This document shows, in pieces, positions 53,050 through 64,000 of a stretch of DNA of 64,000 nt. The notes under the pieces were generated by a model, which saw only the letters and a list, made by a program, of their open reading frames with translations, had not been told where the DNA came from and did no database searches. A program made the translations under genes and the position numbers. The stretch is from positions 806,001 to 870,000 of the forward strand of contig SPDT01000009.1 of assembly GCA_008477525.1 (NCBI GenBank), given 5' to 3'. This DNA is from Hypomyces perniciosus (lineage: Eukaryota; Ascomycota; Sordariomycetes; Hypocreales; Hypocreaceae). Every line of letters starts with the position of its first letter. Position 1 is the stretch's first letter.

Positions 53050-55960
53050 ATGAAGACGAGATTGGACAGCCCAGACTTCTACACTATAGGATGGATTGCT
53101 GCTCTCCCCATCGAGCGTGCAGCAGCCACGGCCTTGCTCGATAATCGCCACGAGACACCCGATGGCTTTGAACAACATCTGTCCGACGCAAATTCGTATA
53201 CATGGGGCCGGATAGGCGAGCACAATATTGTCATAGCCTCGCTTCCCGCCGGTGTATACGGAACAACTTCCGCGGCAACTACGGCGCTGAGTCTCCTCTC
53301 GTCCTTGCCTCAAATTAGAATCGGCTTGCTGGTGGGAATTGGGGGTGGTATCGCTCGACCAGATCAAGATCGGGATATCCGCCTCGGTGATGTTGTCGTC
53401 AGTCAGCCCGATGGAATAATAGGGGGGGTGGTCCAGTATGACCTAGGAAAGGCGAAATCGAATCAGACATGGGAGCGGAAAGGCTCCCTTAACAAGCCCC
53501 CTCCGGTCCTCCTCCATGCGCTGGCGAGCCTTCAGGCCGAGCACGAGATCGCGGCATCAAGGGTTCCTGATCTGCTCGAAGCGATGTGGACAGCCAATTC
53601 CCAGATGAAGAGACCAAAGAATAAAGTCCCTGGCTTTGTTCATCAAGGATTCGAGAACGATCGACTATTCGAACCGAGCATGGTCATGCTGGGGGCAGTA
53701 CTTGTGCCGACTGCGACTCATCCTGGGAAGTTAAGCGCGATGGGCGGGACACAACCGATCCAGAGATCCACTATGGGATCATCGCTTCCGGGAACACACT
53801 CATCAAGGATGCCACTACTCGGAATAAGATTGCAAACATTGCTGGGGACCAGTGCATATGTGTCGAAATGGAAGCTGCCGGCCTGATGGACCATTTTCCC
53901 TGCCTTGTAATTAGGGGCATTTGCGATTACGCTGATTCGCACAAGAACGATCGCTGGCAGCGGTATGCCTCTGCTACAGCGGCTGCATACGCAAAGGAGC
54001 TCCTCAGTTATGTTCCAGCCGGGCGCCTTAAAGCCACGCCACGGGCCATTGATGCAATCAGATCGAGTTAGTTTCCCTATAGAACTGGAGATATTTTAGC
54101 ATCGTTAACAGACCTAAAGTTGGCGAAGAGCTAAAGGAAGAAGTGCAAAGTCTACGGTGAGATGGCAAACATAGCTCTCGCATGCCTAAACCCAATAACT
54201 AACAGCATACAATTAGCATGGCCGTACTTGATGCCGACCAAAAGACAGTACTTAACCACCTTCCAGTTGCCACTGGAGCCTCCTTCGACTCCCACGCCGA
54301 AGAACAAAACCTGACCTGCTTGCCAGATACTCGGGTCGAACTCCTCGATCAAATAATAGAGTGGGCTAATAATTCGCGCACTGAGCCAATTTTCTGGCTG
54401 AATGGTATGGCGGGGACTGGGAAGTCAACCATTTCCCGCACTATCGCCCAGTCTTTTGCTAGCACCAGCCATTTAGGCGCTAGCTTTTTCTTCAAGAGAG
54501 GGGAGGGTGACCGAGGGAGCTCAGCCAAGCTTTTTACGACAATAGCCGCTCAACTAGCAACGAGGAAACCCGCTATCTCCCTTATATTAAGAACGCAATT
54601 GATGCCGACTCCGCTATCAGCAACAAGGGACTAAAGGAGCAGTTCGACAAGCTTATCTTGCAGCCTCTATCCGCGGTTTCACTAAATGCTGGAAAAGCCG
54701 AATCTCTTGTCATAGTTATCGATGCCCTAGATGAGTGCGAGCCGGAAGATGAAGTCAAACTCATCATTCATCTCTTTGGGCGTGCTAAGACCTTGGGGTT
54801 GAGAGTTTTTATCACCAGCCGGCCGGAGCTTCCAATTCGTCTCGGCTTTTCTGCAATCAGGGGCGGATATCAAGACGTCATTCTTCATGAAATATCCGAG
54901 CCCGTAATTAAGCGCGACTTATCGGTTTTCTTAAGGCATGAATTGGCGATAATCCGAGCAAAGTCTAATAGCTCAGTACAGGAATACCGACAACTGGACG
55001 CAGACTGGCCCGGTCAATCTAGTGTTGATGCTCTAGTGAACATGGCAATTCCGCTCTTTATCTTCGCCGCCACGGTGTGTCGCTTCCTCGCTGATCGCAA
55101 ATGTGGAAACCCCGACAAACGACTTCGCAAGGTTTTGGACTACCAGACCAAAAGTCAAGAGTCCAAACTTGATGCAACTTATCTACCCGTCCTTTATCAA
55201 CAGATCGCTGGGCTTTCGGCACGGGAGCGGAACGAGGTTCTGCAACAATTTCGACATATCGTTGGCTCAATCGTGCTTCTCGCAAGTCCCTTATCAACAT
55301 CTGCCCTAGCACAACTCCTTGACATTCCTAGAGACAGTATTGATGATAGATTAGATATGCTTCATTCGGTCCTAAGCATTCCACCATCAGCTGAGTCTCC
55401 GGTGAGGCTACTACATCTCTCCTTCCGCGAATTTCTGGTGGATCCCGAGAAGCAGGGACAGAACCCGTTCTGGATTGACGAAGCACAAACTCATACGCAG
55501 ATGGCAGCTTACTGTCTGCGCATTATGAAAAAATTCCTCCGAGCAGACATCTGTGGTCTACGATCATTAGGATTGGAAGGTTCTATAATTGACAGTCAAA
55601 AGGTCAACGCAGATATTCCTACTGAAGTCCAGTATGCCTGCCTAAACTGGGTATTCCACCTCCAAGGCGCACGAGATCACGCTAGTGATTATGAGGAAGT
55701 TTTCCAATTCCTAAAACAGCATTTCCTGCACTGGATTGAGGCGCTAAGCTTAATGCAACGAGTACCAGAAAGCATTAAGATAATTAAGAGTCTACAAGCT
55801 CTTCTACAGGTAAGTCTATATAATAATATATCAGATAGGTTTACTGACTTTATAATAGAAGGAGAGTAATAATGCGCTGTCTGACTTTTTAAAGGACTCC
55901 CTACGGATTCTTCAACCTAATTTATCAATTATTAATACCGCACCTCTTCAGATATATTCT
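53050..55960 (+). pseudogene. Nucleoside phosphorylase-NACHT NLR-like receptor, frameshifted and truncated
   Basis: The N-terminus is a PNP/UDP-phosphorylase-like domain: YTIGWIAALPIERAAATALL, GLLVGIGGGIARPDQDRDIR, then [20 protein letters not shown]. The NACHT NTPase follows, with Walker A GMAGTGKSTISR and Walker B LVIVIDALDECE, then ITSRPELPIRLGF and LLHLSFREFLVDPEKQG. Fungal proteins of this build act as cytosolic heterokaryon-incompatibility or immune-type receptors. Lesions: a one-base shift near 53684 (the second half of the PNP domain is in the next frame) and another near 54588, inside NACHT. Likely introns are 54161-54216 between PNP and NACHT, and 55810-55858 near the end. After the second intron the frame reads NNALSDFLKDSLRILQ and LSIINTAPLQIYS, then family similarity stops at about 55960. 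C-terminal WD40-type repeats would be expected there; LINE-like sequence follows instead. The two shifts could be assembly errors; the truncation is clear. Confidence 0.82.
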
Positions 55961-58900
55961 CAGCAAGCTTCCCTCCTACACCTACAGGTACCCCACCTTT
56001 TGGGTGCCTACTCACCAAAAATTCCATAACCTCTTAACTAGCTATCAAGAAAACAAGCCCAACAACGCTCTCTCGCCCCTCCTGGGCATCTAGAGAAAAA
56101 TAGCAAACGCTATTCGACTCTAGGCAAACCAGGGATAACTGAACCTCGCTGCCGCCGGGCGGGCAGCACTCCAGCGACTCGAGAAGGAGGGCACTCCTTC
56201 GCTCCTAGGGCAAAGGGAGACCATGGTCCTCCTACTCACGCCTAAGAAACGCCGCATTGACGACAAACGTATCGAAACTGACGTCCCCAGACTCAATTTT
56301 GGCTCTAATATGAGACCTAGCGTCTCTCTCTTCCTAAAAGGGACCCAGGAAGGCCTCTCTTCCTCCCTCTAGAGCGGGCCGATGGAAGCCCCCGCCTTTA
56401 TAAATAGAAAGCAATCAAATACAGCACTTAAAATCTTTGCCTAGATCAAAGAAATTAATTCAATTTAAAAGGCTAGGCAGGAAGTATTACTCTCAGTAGC
56501 CCAAGCTATCAACAACTGCCTAGCCAAACACTAAAGAAAGCACTATCTCCCAGCGGCCACGCTAGCAAGTAAAGCCCTCTCCGACACCCTTGAAAACCTC
56601 CTTTCCCCGGGGGCCCTCGCAGACCCCGAAAAATCGGGCAGGAACCTTCCTCCTGCCCAACCATTAACTGTCCAATCAGTCAGCAAAAAGCCCCGCCAAA
56701 ATAACGAACAACAAATCAAGCCTCGGCCCCCGAACAAGACTAGCGCGGGAACCCCCCCGCCAGCCAATGGCCCGAAACGAGTCACGTGGGCCACAGTTGC
56801 GGCCACGGGCATAAATAAAAACTCCTTGATATAAGGGAACGGAAACAAACCTACCCTCTAAAGCAATAGCGGGCCGGCCCCTATCGCTTGTGAAAACAAA
56901 TAAAAACAGGCGAAAACCACTCTAAAGACCAATGACAGGATCTTCCTCTAGGTCCCCCCAGACTATAGCTGGAAGAAGATTACTGCTATTAGCGCTAGGC
57001 AGGAGGTTATTAGAATTGGCAACCTTAAGAGCAAGGATATTACTTACTTCCAGGAAGTAAAGTCCAGGTTCGCACTCCGAACTAAAACAGAAGATATCAG
57101 GAAAAAGATCCTTGCCCTACCCCTAACCGCAGAGGCTAGCGGCCTAAGGATCAAGGAAGCACGCATATAGAGGAGTTTTCTCATGCAAGGCGTTCCTAAA
57201 TACTACACCAACACCTCAGGCACTTTCCCTACTAATGCGCTAGTCCCAATCGAGGCTTAAGGGAGCGCCAGGTCTAAAGAACCCCTAGTCTTTTGCTAGA
57301 AGGCCCTTTTTAGCGAGACCATTAATACCTGCCACTACTTTATCTCTTTCAGAGAGGAAGTTAAAATAGGCTTTAAACTCTTTAACTGCTTAGCCCTAGC
57401 AGAGCTCTAGACCTAAAAGGCATGGGTAACCTAATGCGATAGGTGCCTTGGCTTTTATAACCTTTAAGGATATACTAGAACTGTATAATATAAAAAGTGC
57501 AGTAAGCCTGCCTTTTAATACGCTAATAAAAATAAAGACTGCAACCACCTTACCTAATATATTAACTGCCTTAGACTATACTAATCTAATACTTTAAACT
57601 GCTATATACACCTAATTATTAAAGATAGTGTAAAAGTATATACTATTAAAGAATAATTTAAGAGCATTAGAGAACTTAGGACTTAGGAATTCTAAAAAAG
57701 GAACCTTGCCCCCCTTGCCCTTAAGCCTAAATCCGGCGCACCTAAGGGAAGAGCTCTTTAGGCCGCCCTGGCCGGATCTCTTACTGCTCCTGCTCCTAGG
57801 GCCCGGATCTGAGGACCCCTCCCTCCGAGCAGGACAATACCCCTTGCCCCTGCAGCAAGACCCCCTTAAAATGAAATCGACCTAATAAACGTCCCTGACA
57901 GCTTATTAAAGGAAAGCTTACTAGCCCGCTCTGCAGTAAAGGTTGCCGATTTAGATAACTTTATAAATAATGCCCCAGGGGAATCCCTTAAAGGAGATAA
58001 ACCCTATAAGTCTAATCTATAAATGATAGACCCTGTTAAAACTGCTGAAAAAACTCTAGCCTAAAAATCTTTTAGGCTAATATAGGAAAATAAGGATAGT
58101 ATTATAATACAGCCCTTTTACTAGCCTAGGAAAATAGTTTTAATATTATACTTATTTAAAAGCTATAGACTCGCTAGGATACTATATTGTCTAGGAGATA
58201 GATAAAATCTCACCCTAGCTTTTAAGCATTTAACCTATTTAATAATTAAAGGGAGACTAGACCTTTTATCCTTATATATATTAGAAAATTACTAAATTTA
58301 CTATACTAATAACTCTTGCCTTTAGGATTAAAAAGCGATTATATTTGCTAAGTAAAAGTCTGCGGCTATATTATTATTAACATTTACTGTAAGGCTTCCT
58401 TTAATACTGTAATAGAAACCCTTAAAAGGTAGGGTTAGCCCCCCTTAAACTTAATTATTGCAAGAGACTTTAATGCATTATACTAGATAGTAATTAGGCT
58501 AAGCCTTAGACGCTGCAGGCAATAGATTAGCTAAGTGGGCGGACAGGTATAACCTAATCCCCGCCCTTATAGATGCCTTTATAAAGGATTCCGGAAAGTG
58601 CATTGACCTCGTTTTCTCTAACTGCCCTATATCGATAACTATTGCAAAAAACCTAGATATAGGCTTAGACTACTATATAATTACTACTATACTCCTAAGC
58701 CTTATTAGGCTAATAGCTGATGCAGGAAAGAAATATATCCCCTTTAAGAGCCTATAGGAGTTTAGCCAGCTAATATATATATATGCCTAGCTCCTCCTAA
58801 AGGCGGATGCAATTAATTTAACTAAGGGAGACTTAGACGCGGCCGTATAAGCACTTTAGAGACTCTTCGCGGACTATATATAGTCCGCGGGCAAAAAGAG

Positions 58901-59932
58901 ATATTAGAATGGATATAGTGCCCCCTAATAGGATAAAGACTGCTAAATGGCCTACTCGGCTTATGTCGCGCCGCCCCCTAGGATTAACAAATAGAATAAG
59001 GTAAGGAAGATACTGCGCAATACTGTTAGATGTAAGAAACGCGACCACTAGGATAAAATCATAGCTAAAGCTAGCCTAGGCAGGGGTATCTGGCAGGTGG
59101 CCAAGTGGCGTAAAGCCATAGACCGTTTCTAACCCCCCCTTTAATAGACGGCGGCAGGAGTATCTTAGACCCTGGGGAGCGAGTGGCCTTCCTTGGGGAA
59201 TATTTACTATAGTGAAAGGGAGCTGAAAAAGATATCAAGAACCCTTAAAAACCCCGAGTACTAGAGAACCCTCGGATACTATAGGATAAGACAGTTACTA
59301 AAAAAAAGGCAAAAAAGGCTATAACTAAAGTAAGGAATACTGCGCCTAGCGCAGATAATATATCGGTTACCCTTCTATACTATATATAGCCTGCTATTAA
59401 AGAGTTTATTATAAACCTTTTTAAGGGTTACCTTAAGCTAGGATATTACCCCCTCCCTTTTAAGAATACTGAAATTACTATTATACCTAAGCCTAATAAG
59501 CCCGACTATATAACCTATAAAGCCTTTAAGCCTATTTTACTGCTATCCTATATAGGAAAAGGCTTTAAGAGGCTATTTACTAAAAGGGTATCCCTTTTAG
59601 CATTTAAATATAAAATCCTCTTAAAGTAGTATTTTAAGGCCCTTTTTAAAAAAGCAGCTATAGATTTAATCGCCTGCTTAATTTATAATATTAAAGTTGC
59701 CTTAAATAAAGGGAAATCGCAACTTTACTTACCTTTAATATCTCTAAGGCCTTCGATATCGTTATAAAGAATAGACTAATCCTATAGTTTAAGCAATAAG
59801 GCTAGCTTATCTAGTTTATAAGATAGGCAGAGTCTTTTATAAGTAATAGAATTGCTTTTATCCGTAAAAGAGATAGGATTAATTTACTAGACTTTACCTT
59901 TAAGTATAGTGCCTTATAAGGGTCCCCTATCT
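55961..59932 (+). mobile_element. RIP-degraded Tad1/LINE-type retrotransposon
   Basis: No long open frame survives, but fragments keep their order. A GC-rich leader lies at 55961-56900. A CCHC zinc-knuckle region of ORF1 is at about 57430-57600 (CDRCLGFYNL, KKCSKPAF). An endonuclease is at about 58450-58700 (LIIARDFNAL, then CIDLVFSNCPISIT). A reverse transcriptase is at about 59460-59930 (ITIIPKPNKPDYITYKAFKP, then KYSAL and GSPI). Trp codons are commonly TAG, and TA steps are abundant, as expected from CpA-to-TpA mutation (RIP). It lies directly against the truncated NACHT gene and is cut by the LTR-like insert inside the RT domain. The clade assignment (Tad1) rests on layout and motif feel, not alignment. 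Confidence 0.75.
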
Positions 59933-60318
59933 TGTCACGACCCGACCATTATAAGAACGTGACATGGTACGTACCCGGAGGAACCTCGGATGGACGAACC
60001 AATCAGCACTGGATCACTCGGGTCACCACGAACTATAAAGTGATCCCAGTGAGCCAACGGAAGGACTCACCATGGATCGTCAGGAAAACAAGTATGATCC
60101 AAGGTGATCCAAGATTATTCCCTTTGTATATATACGACTGGCTTGTCACTCATTTAGTATAGTTACTTAGACAGTCGTTAACAATTGCATTCACCAGAAC
60201 CGCCTGTTCTACAGAATCGTGACTACGTTACCCTGCTCAGTATTCATCCCTGACCTCTCTGTCAACATAAACCCACGAACCTCGGTTTATCCCTTGAGAA
60301 TCAACCCGGATCGTCACA
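59933..60318. repeat. LTR-like insert, 386 bp
   Basis: The segment starts TGTCACGACCCG and ends CGGATCGTCACA. These are inverted-repeat-like TG...CA ends of the form common in fungal Ty3/gypsy LTRs. It is not AT-skewed like its surroundings, so it is a younger insertion. It interrupts the LINE reverse transcriptase right after the GSPI motif. The 5-bp flanks (TATCT, AAATA) differ, and the RT does not resume on the other side, so a deletion accompanied or followed insertion. It appears to be a solo LTR. Confidence 0.6.
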
Positions 60319-60644
60319 AAATAGTGGCTATTAATAAGGCATCAGCTAGGGAAGACCCGTATAGTACACTTACAGAGGCTGCCAAGGAAAAACGCCGGAA
60401 ATATAGTGCCTTAGGCACTTCTTTCAGACCTATTATCCTCTCAGCCGGCGGCCTTATGGAAAAAACAACTGCTAAATTCTATAAAGAAATACAGCAGCTT
60501 ATTGGACCAACGGCAGCTAAGTGGCTAGACGGGCTTATTGGGCTAACCCTATCTAAGACTAGGGCCCAATCGGCTGTCTCTATAGCTAGGGAAATCCCTA
60601 GGTCTAATAACCTAAACCGACAAGCTAACCGGTCAAAAGTATAG
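60319..60644 (+). mobile_element. C-terminal piece of a LINE-like reverse transcriptase ORF
   Basis: An open frame ending at 60644 encodes EAAKEKRRKYSALGTSFRPI, then ILSAGGLMEKTTAKFY and KWLDGLIGLTLSKTRAQSA. This resembles the tail of LINE-type ORF2 proteins (a conserved SxGGxM block followed by a short helical end). The listed ATG of this frame lies in the LTR, so it is not a real start. It is much less mutated than the LINE to the left, so it may come from another copy. Confidence 0.45.
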
Positions 60645-60664
60645 TCTAATACCCCTTCTTTTAT

Positions 60665-60828
60665 CCTTTCCTTTATTTCCTTTATTTCCTTTATTTCCTT
60701 TATTTCCTTTATTTCCTTTATTTCCTTTATTTTCTTTATTCCCTTTATTTCCTTTATTTCCTTTATTTCCTTTATTCCCTTTATTTTCTTTATTTTCTTT
60801 ATCTTCCTTTATCCTTTATCCCTACTAT
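60665..60828 (+). repeat. 9-bp tandem repeat (TTTATTTCC)n
   Basis: About 18 units of TTTATTTCC with variants TTTATTCCC and TTTATTTTC. It follows the LINE-like ORF end, so it may be an expanded 3' tail. Confidence 0.85.
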
Positions 60829-63800
60829 CCCTTTACCTCTACCACTTTCCTTATCTCCTTTATACTATCCTTTACTATAACCCCTATTTCCTAGAAATCC
60901 TATAAAATACTCTCTCTTTATTTATACTCCTTTACTATTATGTAATTAGCTAGATAACAGTAGGGCAGAATGGCCTGGGCAGCTAAATATAGCCTAACCA
61001 AACCCTAGACTAACTGACTTTAATAAGGCTATTTTTAACCTGTTCCCTAAAATAATTCAACTATAATAAAGTGTATTTTATTTAATTATAAAGGGTAGGG
61101 TTATTTAGGGTAGAAATAGTACTTTTATTATTATTAAATAAAGAGGTTAGTTATTTAATTGGTTGATCTACCTTTTTATATAGGCTAATAAGCCACTAAA
61201 TCTCCCTAATAGCTTCTATAAAAGCTATAAACTCTACTTTTAATATAAAAAAACAGATAGTTAAGCCCCTTTTTAATTTCCAGTTAATTAGCTTATTAGT
61301 AACTATAATAATATAGCTATAAATCGATTTACTTAATTCTTTATCCCTAGTAAAATTATTATTACAATAACTAATAAATATAGGACTAGATTTTTGTTAA
61401 GTTAAGTAGGCTGGGGCCTTACTGCCTATTAGCGCTAAGGCTAGTGCTAAGGAGCTTTTATTTACTTTATTAACAGATATAAGTTAATATATATATTGTA
61501 TAAGCGATATATTAGACTATATAAACACTTATAGCGCTATATATAGTTTCTTCTTTATATTGGCTATATATATATATAGTAAAGCCATTATAGTATATTC
61601 TCTTTTATAGACTTAAACTTTATTTCCTGTCTCTCTATACTTTATATAGCTATACTGCACTTTATTACAATTTTTAATATATTAAATAACTAGATTCTAA
61701 GTACTATTTAAATACTATAATAGGTTATAGGCTGTATTTAAATACTCTTTATATAGGCCTTAAAATTATTTTACTAGCTATTAAATTAAAAAGCCAGTAT
61801 TTACTTAAATATAAATTATTAAGTAAATAATACTTTTAACTATAGCTTAAAAAAGCTTAGTATTAGCTTTATTTAGTTTAATTATAGTTTTATTAACTAG
61901 AAAAGAAGGCTATAAAGGTAATTAAATAGGCTTAAGGTTTTAAAGGTTAAAGAACTTTATAGCTTTAATAATATACTATTTTTAAGAAACCTAAAAAAAA
62001 CTTTTTTTTTTCTTTAACTATTTAAACCTTTAAAAAGAAAAAGGTAGGGCCTTTATCTTTTATAGTATAAACTATATTAAAACCTAGCTTTAACTAAGCT
62101 ATAGCTTCTTTATTTAGTTTAATAAAAAGATAGTTATTTATATAAGTCATAATAAAAATACTATTATTTAAATTATAAAAATTTATAGAGTTGGAAATTA
62201 AAGGCTTATATTTTAGTTTATTTTTTAAAGTTTATAAAGCCTATTATTATTCTTTAAAGGACTATTTAAGACTATAAAGAGCTTTCTATAACTAAATAAC
62301 TTAATCTATATTAAGGTTATTACTTAATTTCTTAAAAATAAATTTAATTTTAAGGGAAATTTAACTAATATAGTCTTGAAATCCTTTAGGGAAGTTAAGG
62401 AAAATAGTTTCTTTAAGTATTATTAAAAAGGAGGGCTAAAAAGCAAGGATTTCTATATAATTAGGTAACCTTCCTATTCTGGCTAGACCCGGAATTAGGC
62501 CTGATACTAGGACTAAGTTCCTGGAGGAACTTTGGTATAAGTCAGGAAATTTCTATTATCTTTAATAATAATAATTAAGCTAGGACCAGCTACCCCGCCT
62601 ACCCTAAACTCAATACAATGGCCATAATGGCTATTATGAAAAATCTGACTAAAATAGTTTCCTGTTTATATAGCTGTAAGTTAATTGGCCGATTTTCTAT
62701 ATAAATAAATTCTGCGGAAAATAAAAATAGGGCCACGAACCTAATTCTGCCGCTATATTCCTATTATCTAATTAGAGGACTATTATAGAAGACAAAGCTA
62801 TTGTTTATACAATTCACTTCTATACTAGCTATATATCACTAGATATTCTATAGCTTTCTAGCTATAATTCAGTTACAATTTAATTGTTTATCTATTATTA
62901 ACTTAATTAGACTCTTAGTCGTTTCCTTATTACTGCATTAGGTATACCTTCCTTAAAGCTGCACTTAAATAAGGTTCAGTATAACCTTGTTATTTTAATA
63001 ACCTTCTAGAAGCTAGTAATTTTCTTTAACTATAAATTATTTAGGAATATAATATTTATAGTATAATACTGCTTTGCAATCTTCCTGCTATATATTAACT
63101 ATAAATTAAATATAAAATTAAACTTATTTAACTATATAAACTTATTATTAGGCTTATTATTAAGCTCTGCACTATTATCCTTTACTTTAATTTTTTTAAT
63201 TGTAAAGCCTTTAACTTTGCGGCCTATCTTAATTAATATATACTAGTAGTTAAATACGCCTAGCTCTACTTCAGTAAACTAGGCTATTAGCGACACTAAC
63301 TGCTTACTAAACTCCGATATATCCTAATAGCCCTTAAACCCTAGCTAAGTATTTATTTAAAGTTATCTATTACTAAGTAACTAGATTATCTCCTTTTTTA
63401 ATACTTTTATTATCTTTATTATTAAAGCTATAGCTATAGCTATAGCTATAATACTATTAAACTATTATATTACCCTATTTAATACAAAACCCTTACTAAT
63501 AGCATTAACTAATATCTCTTAATATAGTAATAGCTCTTTAAGCAGTAGTAGCTATATAATATACATTACTATTATTTTGCCTATATACTTTAGTAAAAAG
63601 CGCGTAACCTTAATGCTAATATCCTAAATCACTTTACTTTTATTACAGTCTATAATTAAAAAGACTTACCTATTAAAGACAAAGATATTCTATATTAGCT
63701 GCTCTTTATTATAGTACTATATTATTATAATCTCGGGCCTGCGCCTTAACTGCCTACCCTAAGTATATATATTTACTAAATGCGCTAGCTTAAACTTATA

Positions 63801-64000
63801 TAATAGTATTAACTAGCGCTTTACTTTCCTTACTCGCTAACTACACTTTTTAATATCCTATAACTTATTTATTATTAACCTAAACACTTTACTAGAACTA
63901 TACTATAACTAGCTATTCTCTTTATACCCAGTAAATAAATTATTAATAGCGCCTTTTATAAAATTATCCTTAATATAATACAGATTAATCTCTTACTTAA
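60829..64000 (-). mobile_element. RIP-degraded Ty1/copia retrotransposon, antisense, cut by window edge
   Basis: On the minus strand, RNase H sequence is at about 61160-61330 (INWKLKRGLT, then VEFIAFIEAIREI). Upstream of it, reverse transcriptase is at about 62030-62410: PKGFQDYI, NNNRLYKL, then SIFIMTYINNYLFI where active copia elements have a YVDD core, and FNIVYTIKDKGP. The order RT before RNase H on the minus strand fits Ty1/copia. Further upstream (62.5-64 kb) is heavily TA-rich sequence that should hold integrase and gag, with only vague traces. In-frame stops are frequent and AT content is extreme. No LTR was identified. Confidence 0.6.

Noticed and set aside
60219..60644. A 141-aa gene starting at 60219
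   Set aside because: The first third lies in the LTR-like insert; only the part after 60319 resembles a LINE protein.
1..64000. Starship-type giant element signature (DUF3435 tyrosine recombinase captain)
   Set aside because: Some gene types here (NLR, nuclease-like, MYB/SANT-containing) are known Starship cargo, but no DUF3435-like frame was found in the window, so the claim cannot be made.
1..64000. tRNA, rRNA or CRISPR array
   Set aside because: No cloverleaf-compatible A/B boxes, ribosomal core sequences or regularly spaced direct repeats were recognised. The only regular tandem array is the TTTATTTCC repeat.

Overview
The window looks like accessory, repeat-rich chromosome of a filamentous ascomycete, most likely a Eurotiomycete. 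The reasons are genes cut by 48-98 bp introns with fungal splice signals, fungus-specific families (CYP52 P450, NmrA-like reductase, LaeA-like methyltransferase, nucleoside phosphorylase-NACHT receptor, DUF3638 giant protein), dispersed TACGGAGTA-type motifs, and an AT-rich, stop-riddled block of retroelement relics typical of repeat-induced point mutation (RIP). No taxon can be fixed from the sequence alone.

Layout. 0-5.9 kb: sparse; a two-exon unknown gene, a relic of a PD-(D/E)XK nuclease-like gene and a scrap of a Ca2+/H+ exchanger. 5.9-9.3 kb: an intact hAT DNA transposon with 8-bp target duplications. 11.2-15.2 kb: a four-exon gene predicted to fuse C2H2 fingers, a Ulp1-type (C48) protease and an E(z)/EZH2-like SANT-CXC-SET methyltransferase; this is the most unusual gene here. 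16-19 kb: decayed coding pieces and one copy of a 299-bp dispersed repeat. 20.5-24.3 kb: a small C2H2 protein and a coiled-coil/PD-(D/E)XK/protein-kinase fusion. 24.3-30 kb: mostly empty, then a four-exon unknown gene and a 5'-truncated methyltransferase. 30.4-34.6 kb: an intact CYP52-like P450 and an intact NmrA/isoflavone-reductase-like enzyme. 35.6-42.5 kb: a DUF3638 giant gene broken by a nonsense codon and lacking its C-terminal part.

44.5-51.2 kb: two more copies of the same hAT element fused tail to tail into a 6.7-kb inverted composite with unmatched flanks. Its right end abuts a second copy of the 299-bp repeat exactly. 51.7-56 kb: a candidate secreted protein, head to head with a phosphorylase-NACHT receptor gene that carries two frameshifts and is cut off where its C-terminal repeats would start. 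56-64 kb: RIP-degraded LINE, an LTR-like insert, a LINE tail, a 9-bp tandem repeat and an antisense Ty1/copia relic.

There is no single pathway. The P450, reductase and methyltransferase might once have belonged to one metabolic locus. The NLR-like receptor, nuclease/kinase fusion and chromatin/SUMO-type fusion are the kinds of gene found in fungal accessory, conflict-associated regions. The three near-identical hAT copies are essentially unmutated beside heavily RIP-mutated retroelements, so the hAT activity is recent relative to RIP.
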